Assembly (NCBI GenBank): GCA_964503615.1
Contig: CAZDBA010000040.1
Coordinates: forward strand, 1-32,185
Origin: CAZDBA01 sp964503615
Lineage (GTDB): Bacteria > Planctomycetota > Planctomycetia > Pirellulales > Pirellulaceae
Direction of reading: 5' to 3'
Length of the DNA stretch: 32,185 bases
This document shows positions 15,807 to 22,915 of the stretch, one piece after another; the first letter of the stretch is position 1; each line of letters begins with the position of its first letter. A program made the translations under genes and the position numbers. The notes under the pieces are model-generated. The model saw nothing but the letters and a program-made list of their open reading frames with translations. It did no database searches and was not told the origin of the DNA.

Positions 15807-17804
15807 ATGTCTTTCGTATCTCATCCTTATTCTCAGCGATTCATTCGCGGGCTTGCATTATTGCTCTTGCTCGCTGCAGTACCAGCACAGGTCCAAGGCC
15901 AAGGCCTTAGTCATAATTTCGAAGTCTCCGGTTGGTTTCAAATCAAAGAAGGAACTCGAGTTGGCAACCTGTACATTGAGGCTGTTATGGACGACGGCTA
16001 TCACTGCTACTCACAGCACCACAAAGGCACGGGAATACCATCTGCTTTTGTCGTTCCTGAATCGGAACAGTTCAAGATTCTCGGAGGATTTGAACCTGAC
16101 CGTCCACCCCATAAATATCTAAAAGACGGCGAAGACTTTGAAACGTTCGAGGAAAAAGTAGTTTGGTCAGCACCAATCGAATTGGTCGATGGCGTCGAGC
16201 CCGAAGATCTGGACATTACGGTTCTATATTCCGGTCTGGCTTGCGACAAAGACGGTTGTGGTATCCCGTATGACCAAGAGCCTTTGGAATTGTTTTTCGA
16301 CGATTATGTCGAAGACCTCGTCATTCGTCAGGCGGAAGACAACTTCGATCCAAGTTCGATCAGTGCGGTTGCCGACACCCCAGCTGCTGAAGTCAAGACG
16401 ACCGAAACCCCTGAACAAATCGAAGCGATCAACGCGCTTTACGACGTAGATTCCAAAATCAATTTTGAACGACTCGACGGTTCAACTGGCAACGGCAGTT
16501 TCATAACCGCATTAGTCGGCGCCTTTTTGGGCGGTATACTTCTGAACCTGATGCCTTGCGTGTTTCCTGTACTTGGCTTGAAAGTAATGGGCTTCGTCGA
16601 GCAAGCGGGCAACGAACCGAGAAAAATTCGACTGCATGGAATTGCGTTCGCCTTTGGGTTGATCTTTTCCATGTGGTGTCTTGCCGGTGTCATCTTGGCA
16701 ATCAAAGCATCTGGCAGCAACGTAACGTGGGGCCAACAGATGGGCAACGCGTACTTTATTGGCGGAATCGTAATTTTGCTATTCGTGCTTGGATTGAACC
16801 TTGCCGGAGTCTTTGAAATGGGACTGTTCATGACTCGTGTCGGTGGAGATGGCGAGCACAAGGGCGGCTATACCGGCTCGTTTATCAGTGGCATTATCAC
16901 CACGCTAGTTGCCACTCCCTGCTCTGGTCCTTTTCTCGGTGCAGCAATGGGTTACACGTTGGCACAACCGGCCATGATCGCATTGTTTCTATTTACGGTC
17001 TTTGGACTGGGAATCGCTGTGCCCTATTTGATCATGTCGTTTTTCCCTTCGCTCATTAACATGCTGCCACGACCGGGAGCTTGGATGGAGACGTTTAAAA
17101 AACTGATGGCGTTCACGCTCTTCGCTGCCGCCGCGTTTTTCGTAAAATCGTTTGCAGTGATCACCGGATACGACGGGATAGGAATGTTCTTGCTCGCGTT
17201 GTGTGTGATCTCTTTAGGATTCTTCTTTTACGGAAAGTACAGCCCTGGCTATGTAGCGGGGAAGAAACGATACATTTGGGGCTGGCTCGTTCCCCTATTG
17301 ATCTGTGGAACCGGGTTTTGGATGTATACCGTTGCTGCCAAGTACGAGGCTCCTGTCCTCGCCTCAAAAGTTGACGAGCACGGCTGGCTGCCGTGGATTC
17401 CTGGTAGAGTCGAACAACAACTCGATCACAGAAAACCGGTGTGGGTCGACTACACAGCCAATTGGTGAGCGACTTGCAAATTAAATGAGGGGCGTGTCTT
17501 CTCATCCGAAAAAGTTCTGGCCCGACTCGAAGAGCTGGATGTTAAACTTGTAAAATTTGACATGACGAAAGTAACCCAAGTCCACAAAGACGAGCTCAAT
17601 CGATCTGGCATGAAAAACTTGCCAGTCAACTTGCTCTACCCAGCGGACTACCCGGATAGTCCGGCCATCATGTTACCCGAAATAATCTCGCCTGAGATTG
17701 CTTTGGAAGCTCTGAGTAGAGTCGCTCCGAAAGAGCCTGAAAAGAAGAAGGGCGATGGTCCAACAGAAACTGCTGGTGAAGCCAGCAACAAACCGGCGGG
17801 TTAG
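15807..17804 (+). CDS. dsbD: Selenoprotein: DsbD/ScsB-type thiol:disulfide interchange protein (UGA at 17466-17468 read as Sec)
   Basis: This 665-residue membrane reductase would carry electrons from cytoplasmic thioredoxin to exported thiol proteins. The order is canonical: signal peptide; alpha domain with Cys146/Cys151 (GLACDKDGCG); an eight-segment membrane domain with the paired Cys251 (NLMPCVFPVLG) and Cys372 (ATPCSGPFLG); then the gamma thioredoxin domain. The gamma motif, normally DxTADWCxxCK, reads VDYTANW-U-ATCK: an in-frame TGA exactly replaces the first Cys (Sec554, Cys557). The same frame then continues for 111 residues with the expected gamma features (VKFDMTK, KNLPVNLLYP with the cis-Pro, VMLPE-like IMLPEIISPEIALEAL). 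A candidate SECIS follows. The ATG at 15807 is preceded by GAAGAAG. A TTG 7 codons upstream is less likely. Alternatives are an assembly error or a pseudogene, but the reading frame is otherwise intact throughout. Confidence 0.92.
17485..17505 (+). promoter_or_regulatory. Candidate bacterial SECIS hairpin in dsbD
   Basis: AUGAGGGG (17485-17492) pairs with CUUCUCAU (17498-17505), giving eight pairs including two G-U. The 5-nt loop is CGUGU, with G in its second position. The loop starts 24 nt after the UGA. Position and loop G fit the bacterial SECIS pattern. The two wobbles make it weaker than the one in the lipoprotein gene. Confidence 0.6.
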
Positions 17805-18112
17805 TTGTCCATCCAACCTGAGCGGTTTGTAGTACCGGCTTTTACACTAAAGCCGGAATTCCGCCTGAAGGCGGTACTACAAACTTTTCATTCAACTCAA
17901 AATACTAGTTAGCTCGACTTGCTATCGATGTGGACGTTTTAAACCAAATTCAGGTTTTGAAATGCCATCTCGTGAATTTGGATACGTTACTCAAAAAACG
18001 CATTCCGATTATTGCAACCAACGGTAATAATCAAACGTACACCAGCTTCACCCACGATTCATTTTAGTGGGTTGATTCCGCTAACCCAGCATACAAACTT
18101 ACAGAAAATCGC
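17805..18112. other. Intergenic region, no gene
   Basis: This spacer lies between the dsbD selenoprotein and the third alpha-domain gene. It contains the three-armed palindrome at 17825-17884. In the leader of the next gene there are two overlapping, mutually exclusive hairpins (ACCCAC 18050-18055 with GTGGGT 18067-18072, or GGGTT 18069-18073 with AACCC 18083-18087). No ORF of note was seen. Confidence 0.6.
17825..17884. repeat. Cloverleaf-like palindromic element (REP/MITE-like)
   Basis: The outer arms GTTTGTAGTACCG (17825-17837) and CGGTACTACAAAC (17872-17884) are perfectly complementary over 13 bp. Between them are two nested hairpins: CCGGCTTT/AAAGCCGG (17835-17842, 17849-17856) and CCGCC/GGCGG (17861-17865, 17870-17874). 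The whole 60-bp unit can fold into a three-way junction. It may act as a transcript end between dsbD and the next gene. The form is that of a mobile palindromic repeat, which a genome-wide copy count would confirm. Confidence 0.85.
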
Positions 18113-19186
18113 ATGAACAGTATCAAGCCAGTTTCCTCTTCGGTATTTCGATTCGCCATCATGGTCGTCGCGTGGCTCGCTTGCAGTGGGCTTTCTCCAC
18201 TGGTCGCTCAGGTCGAGCCGGCTCCCAACTATACAGCCGAAGCTTTTTTCAAAATCGACGGTGGTCAACGAACGGGCCAGTTGTTTGTAAGTCTTGAATG
18301 TGCAGATGACTGGGTCGGTTACTCCAACACAACTCCTGCTGGCGGTCCATTGCCCACCAAGCTTACGGTTACGTCCGCAGAGACGTTCAGCGTTACCGGT
18401 GATTTTTCGCCTATGAAAGATCCCCACAGAAAGTTCGACACCGCAATCGGTGCAGAAGTTCATTACCATCCTGCTGGTGTAACTTGGGTCGCCCCGATCC
18501 AACTCGCTGAAAACGTTTCACCTGCGGACTTGGAAATTAACGTTTCTATCAAGGGCCAAGTCTGCAGTGACGGTGAATCGGGAGGAAAATGCGGTCTAGT
18601 CAATGATAAACTGGTTGCTGGTTATGCGGGTGAAACCGAAACGCCAGAACTGGAACCCGAACTTCAACTGAGGGGAACCCATACCATTTGGACTGGGCGA
18701 GTCACCCCTTCAAACGCAAAACCAGGTGATACCGTTTCTGTGGAACTTACTGCCGAACCGCAAGGACATTACAAAATCTATAACTACTCAGCGGATGCTC
18801 AAGATTCTATTTCATTGCCAACACGAATCGCGTTGCAACGTTCTCACGGTTGGGCAATGTCGGCTGTGCAAGCTGATAGTGAGCCACTGCAAAAAATGTC
18901 AATGGGTGAACAACAGAGCTTTTATTATGACCCTGTAAGTTGGACTTTTGATTTGACTGTGCCCGCTGATGCCAAGCCAGGCAAGTTCTCGTTTGCAGGA
19001 CTGATCGGTTTTCAAAATTGCACCGAGACAGGATGCGACCGACCGTCCGGCACGCAATTTCAATTCGACATTGTCGTAGGCGAGACAACAACCGATGAAG
19101 CGGAGATCGGATTCGGATCCGGATCGTATCGCGATGCCGAGAGCTTGGCAAATCGTAAGGCAAAAGAAGCAAAACTTTTAAAATAG
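18113..19186 (+). CDS. Exported protein with two DsbD alpha-type domains
   Basis: This is a 357-residue exported protein. After the signal peptide (FAIMVVAWLACSGLSPLVAQ) come two successive DsbD N-terminal-like domains. The first (about 40-175) has AFFKIDGGQRTGQLFVSLEC, FSVTGDFSPMKDPHRKF and GQVCSDGESGGKCG with Cys151/Cys160. The second (about 190-335) has TGRVTPSNAKPGDTVSVEL and GFQNCTETGCD with Cys303/Cys308. No membrane or thioredoxin domain follows, so it cannot transfer electrons across the membrane by itself. It probably receives them from, or competes with, the DsbD next to it. The start is ATG 18113. The gene shares strand and theme with 15054 and 15807 but is separated from them by the palindromic element. 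Confidence 0.8.
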   Translation: MNSIKPVSSSVFRFAIMVVAWLACSGLSPLVAQVEPAPNYTAEAFFKIDGGQRTGQLFVSLECADDWVGYSNTTPAGGPLPTKLTVTSAETFSVTGDFSPMKDPHRKFDTAIGAEVHYHPAGVTWVAPIQLAENVSPADLEINVSIKGQVCSDGESGGKCGLVNDKLVAGYAGETETPELEPELQLRGTHTIWTGRVTPSNAKPGDTVSVELTAEPQGHYKIYNYSADAQDSISLPTRIALQRSHGWAMSAVQADSEPLQKMSMGEQQSFYYDPVSWTFDLTVPADAKPGKFSFAGLIGFQNCTETGCDRPSGTQFQFDIVVGETTTDEAEIGFGSGSYRDAESLANRKAKEAKLLK

Positions 19187-19605
19187 AACCGATTTTGAAA
19201 CTCGCATCTCGCAATTTTGCTTAGCTGATTACTGTAGCGATGTCGGTCAACTTCAAGTTATTCGTGGCAAGCAAGAGTCCTGCAAAGCTCCGAAGTCGCA
19301 GGTCGACAATGGTCGGGACTGTGGGAATCTGTGGCCTGATCAATAAGGGCGTACCTCCTTATGCGTGCAATTTCTCTCAGAACTTGCCATGTGTTCGGTT
19401 TCACTCAAAACCGTTTGCAATGAGATACATTTTTGAAGCATAATCATGCTTAGCCTCCTCAGCATTGCCAAGATTAAAATTGGGGTGAACTTTTGCGACT
19501 TGCCTGAATTCTGGCGAATCCAGCTACCCTAAAATTAAAAGTTGGCGCTGCATTAGAAGGCTTGCTAAAAAAAATCTCTTCAACAGTTTCAGGTAAACGC
19601 AGTAG
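19187..19605. other. 419-bp intergenic region with small palindromes, no gene
   Basis: No convincing gene was found. Short perfect hairpins are present: CGGTTT/AAACCG (19396-19401, 19408-19413), AAGCAT/ATGCTT (19436-19441, 19446-19451) and CTGG/CCAG (19511-19514, 19520-19523). The last lies in a TGGCGAATCCAGCTAC segment that resembles GGGCGAATCCCACTAC at 6508-6523 (13 of 16 positions), and may be a short dispersed motif. The leader and promoter of the rhomboid gene must lie here, but no clear -35/-10 was found. Confidence 0.5.
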
Positions 19606-21030
19606 ATGTTTATACCCGTTGGTACCGACGCCCCACTCAAACACTGGCCGATCGCCACCGGGCTACTGATCGTAATCAACATCGCCTGTTTCATCGTGCA
19701 ACATACGGGCTCGGGATTACTGAGTTCCAGCAATCGAAATTTTCATGAGATTGAAACGGTTCCGGTTTGCTTCTTCCAGGAATTCGACGAGTTCAATCTG
19801 GATAAAGAACCCAAGGGTAAAGATGCAGATGAAGAGAATTGGAACGGCGAGAATGGCGGGATTGTAGATTGGAACGATCTCGAAGGTGACGACTGGGGAG
19901 TCGACGAAGATTTCGGAGATGAAAAGAACTGGTGGGGCAACAATGGGGTCCCCTTCGTCGACCGATCGGAATGGCGCAAGCATGGATTGTGGATCGGAGA
20001 CGGATTGCACCCGACCCAATGGCTGACATCGCTTTTTATCCACCCGGACATCTGGCGGCTGCTGGGCAACATGATTTTTTTAGCGATTTTCGGCGTAGTC
20101 GTCGAAGGTCGAATGGGCTCGTGGCAGTTTGCTCTCTACTATCTCGCCGTGGGGGTCTTCAGCTCCATGATTACACAGATACTACTGTTGGGAGTGAACA
20201 CGAGCCTTTGCATGGGAGCATCGGCTGCGATCTACGGAATCATGATGACAGCCGCTTTTTGGACGCCGAAAGCCAACATTATCTGCATGACATTGATATG
20301 GTACCGAGCTTACTTTCCAAGAATTCCTTTGTTGATATTTGTCGCAGCCTACGTCTTGATTGATTTAGGCATTGCTTTGTTTTCTCAGGAATTGGTCAAC
20401 ACACCGCTGCTCCATCTACTGGGCGCGCTGGCGGGCTCGATCGTCGCATTCATCGTATTGCGAATGCACTGGGTGGATACCGAATATCAGGACATCGTTT
20501 CGCTGCTGATCGAACTTGCCGGCCTGGATCCGAAAAAGGTTAACAAACGACCATTAAGCAAAAGAGAGATTGCGGAAAAGGAAGAAGCAGCAAGAGAGCG
20601 AAAAGAGAATCACAAACAAACTCTGGAACGGACCTGGCGTTCGGTTGACGCCCATCTTGCGGCCAATAACCTGGACGCCGCGATCGCGATGGGACGCAAG
20701 GGGTGTCAAATGGACCCCGATTCCGGTTGGGACGAACCTCGACTACTTCGTTTGATTGGAAAACTACAAGTCGACAAACAATGGAGAGAAGTCGTCGAGT
20801 TCTCCAAGATCTATTTGGAAAAATACACACAACGCGAGGCCGCGATCCGCATCAACCTTGCGAAGATTTACCTAATCCAAAAACTGCTACCGCGACGAGC
20901 ACTCAAAACGATCCAGCCATTGAGCTCATCTCAAGTCCAAACAACGTCGGAACAAAACGAGACGATTCAACAGATCATTGCGGAAGCGCAGAAACAAATC
21001 GACGATGGTGTTCTAGAAATCGGCGAGTAG
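19606..21030 (+). CDS. Rhomboid-family intramembrane serine protease-like protein with acidic insert and C-terminal helical repeat
   Basis: This 474-residue membrane protein starts with a transmembrane segment (HWPIATGLLIVINIACFIVQ). A roughly 90-residue very acidic, Trp/Asn/Gly-rich insert comes next (for example WNDLEGDDWGVDEDFG). The rhomboid core follows: HPTQWLTSLFIH, RLLGNM with Asn155, the nucleophile motif GASAAIYG with Ser206, and the catalytic His270 in LLHLLGALAGS. The His usually found in HLLGN is Arg151 here. After the membrane core come a charged linker and TPR-like helices (LAANNLDAAIAMGRKGCQMDP, WREVVEFSKIYLEKY). Family role: cleavage of transmembrane substrates. The substrate here is unknown. 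The start is ATG 19606. It converges on the Sec lipoprotein gene with a shared hairpin between. Confidence 0.85.
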   Translation: MFIPVGTDAPLKHWPIATGLLIVINIACFIVQHTGSGLLSSSNRNFHEIETVPVCFFQEFDEFNLDKEPKGKDADEENWNGENGGIVDWNDLEGDDWGVDEDFGDEKNWWGNNGVPFVDRSEWRKHGLWIGDGLHPTQWLTSLFIHPDIWRLLGNMIFLAIFGVVVEGRMGSWQFALYYLAVGVFSSMITQILLLGVNTSLCMGASAAIYGIMMTAAFWTPKANIICMTLIWYRAYFPRIPLLIFVAAYVLIDLGIALFSQELVNTPLLHLLGALAGSIVAFIVLRMHWVDTEYQDIVSLLIELAGLDPKKVNKRPLSKREIAEKEEAARERKENHKQTLERTWRSVDAHLAANNLDAAIAMGRKGCQMDPDSGWDEPRLLRLIGKLQVDKQWREVVEFSKIYLEKYTQREAAIRINLAKIYLIQKLLPRRALKTIQPLSSSQVQTTSEQNETIQQIIAEAQKQIDDGVLEIGE

Positions 21031-21070
21031 TTTGAATTGAGAGCGAAATTCTAAAGAGCGAAAAATTCAG

Positions 21071-21100
21071 GGAAGTCACCTGAACTTTTCAGGTGCTTCC
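21071..21100. terminator. Hairpin terminator between convergent genes
   Basis: GGAAG-T-CACCTGAA (21071-21084) pairs with TTCAGGTG-CTTCC (21088-21100): 13 pairs with one bulged T and a CTT loop. It lies 41 nt after the rhomboid stop and 20 nt after the lipoprotein stop. On the minus strand a five-T run follows closely, so it works best for the lipoprotein gene. Confidence 0.8.
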
Positions 21101-21120
21101 TCGAATCTTATCAATACGGC

Positions 21121-22755
21121 TTATTCAGCCGCACTTTCCGCTTCTTTCAAAAAGGCTTCCATCGCTTTTTCGTCTTCGGCCTCGTGATCAACGCCAACGA
21201 TTGAGACTTCTTCGCCCAGCTCAGCCAGCAATTCTTCGACCGCTTTGTCCAACGAATTGCCCCGTAAACCCTTGTAGCGAATGATGCCTTTTGCATCGAT
21301 CAAGTAGGTCGTTGGCCAGGAATTGACTTTCCAATCCCCAGAGATACTTCCCTCTCCCTGCTGATTGACAAAACTCCGCCAATTTAGATTCTTCGTTTTA
21401 ACGGCATTGATTGCAGTCTCAATTTTTTGATCACTGTTAACGCCAACAATAGCAAATGACTTTCCAGCCAAAAGTCGTACGAGCGACCGCTCGTGTGGGT
21501 ACATAGCCCGGCAAGGAGGTCACCAATCGCCCCAAAAATCCAGGAACACGACCTTGCCTTTGTAATCGCTTAAACGAAACGCTTCGCCATCAAGATCCTT
21601 GCCCTCGATTTCAAGTGCTTGTGAGCCAATCGAAAAGTTCTTAATGATGAACTTTTCTTCTTCGATTTTAGCCAGCAAATCGTCGTCGACGTCGAACTCT
21701 GAATTCAAGAGGCTGTTTACAGTCTCCATCTCACTCGGGTCTTCCGGTTGCATCACATAGTCGTAAACGGATCGACCGACTTGCTCGATTCCGGCTTCGT
21801 CAAGGTCACCCCAGAAACCCCGATAGGTATCACGGTTACGGTAGTAGCTCGAAAGTGCGACAGCCGCTTTCATTCGAACGGCATCGTCGTCATTCTTGCA
21901 TACCGTTTGCAAAATCTTTTCACTGATCCTACTGGGTGTCCGTGGAACGTTTTCGACGAAAAGACTCAACTCTTCACTGTCGGGATGATGTACCAACAAC
22001 GCTTCGTAAGCATTTTCCTTGACTTCGCCAGTGCAGTGTTTTCCAAGCAAACCGAGCATCTCGGCCGCGCTTTCTGCTTCGAGGTCAGCTTGAACTTTAT
22101 TCCAGAAAAACTCTCCCGCCTCAGCCGCAATGTCCTGCTGTGCTCTACCTACATAGGGAAACATCTGGCTCAGGTACCGGCACGCGTCAGATTCATCGTC
22201 CGCCGATTTAGCACGATCAAGCAAAATCCGAAGCGATTTATTCTTTAGCTCACCTGTTCCATACCTGGCAACCGCAGCATACGAACTCTCCGAAGCTGCA
22301 GTATCCTGTTCGGCAGCCAGCTCGAACAATTTTTTCGACGCCTCGGACTTGGATTGCCTCGATCCAACGCTGGTCGCTTTTTCCAAGATCGCACTTGCAC
22401 CTTCCTTGTCCATGTTCTCTTCGTAAAGGGTCAGTAGTGCCTTTCCAAAAGATTCGTAAGGACTGGACTTAATCAACTCAGTGCGTTCTGCCCGAGAAGC
22501 TACTTCTCGATACTTCTTTACCCATACTTCGACCATGGGTTCGTACTTGGCAACGACCTTATCTAATTCAGCTTTATCAAATTCGTCTTTGGCGTCCTTG
22601 TCCTTCGAACTTTGCTGGCCTTTGGCGCCTGAGTCAGAGGTCGAAACTTCGGGCTCACCTTGGCATCCTACGGCAAACAGGAGTCCTACCACCATCAGCT
22701 TTCCCAAATGGCGAGAAAGGATTGGAACGGAAAAATCAAAACTAGGTTTGGACAT
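21121..22755 (-). CDS. Selenoprotein: TlpA/thioredoxin-like lipoprotein with W-U-P-P-C motif (UGA at 21520-21522 read as Sec)
   Basis: This is a 544-residue predicted lipoprotein. From the ATG at 22755 it begins MSKPSFDFSVPILSRHLGKLMVVGLLFAVGC, where the final Cys is the lipid attachment site. A GTG at 22836 would add 27 non-signal residues. A long charged, helical region (about 40-380, HEAT/TPR-like in look) leads to a TlpA/AhpC-TSA-type thioredoxin domain: LEIEGKDLDGEAFRLSDYKGKVVFLDFWGDW-U-PPCRAMYPHE. The in-frame TGA at 21522-21520 takes the place of the first Cys of the W-C-x-x-C motif (Sec412, Cys415). The domain continues intact with FAIVGVNSD, the cis-Pro motif NSWPTTYLID and KGIIRYKGLRG. 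An ATG six codons after the UGA would mislead gene callers into two genes. A strong candidate SECIS follows. It lies directly downstream of the metal efflux operon, 160 bp from its end. Likely role (inference): exported thiol/selenol reductase fed by the DsbD homologue. Confidence 0.93.
21479..21494 (-). promoter_or_regulatory. Candidate bacterial SECIS hairpin in the thioredoxin lipoprotein gene
   Basis: On the minus strand the message reads ACGAGC-GGUC-GCUCGU: a perfect 6-bp stem with a GGUC loop. The loop starts 31 nt after the UGA. As I recall, the E. coli fdhF SECIS loop also contains GGUC, recognised by SelB. This is the most convincing of the three hairpins. Confidence 0.75.
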
Positions 22756-22915
22756 CGGCAATCTCAAAATTTCTAAGTTAGTTAGATTGAAACGTTGTTC
22801 ACTCGCATAACGCACTGCAAAAAGAGCATGCAACACGTTGCTGGTATCTTAATATTTTTAAACGGGCTAAACAGCCTTATTCGGAACTTCTCACTCAAAA
22901 TCCCAATTTTCTTTC

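Noticed and set aside
17562..17804. Separate small gene after dsbD
   Set aside because: It begins in mid-domain. The frame is continuous with dsbD through the UGA and supplies the missing gamma domain.
21121..21504. Separate thioredoxin-like gene starting at ATG 21504
   Set aside because: It would lack the active-site motif and first strands of its own fold, which are encoded just before the UGA in the same frame.
2913..22755. Nonsense mutations or sequencing errors making three pseudogenes
   Set aside because: Three independent stops, all UGA, none UAA or UAG, and all at redox-motif positions, with no other damage, would be an unlikely coincidence.
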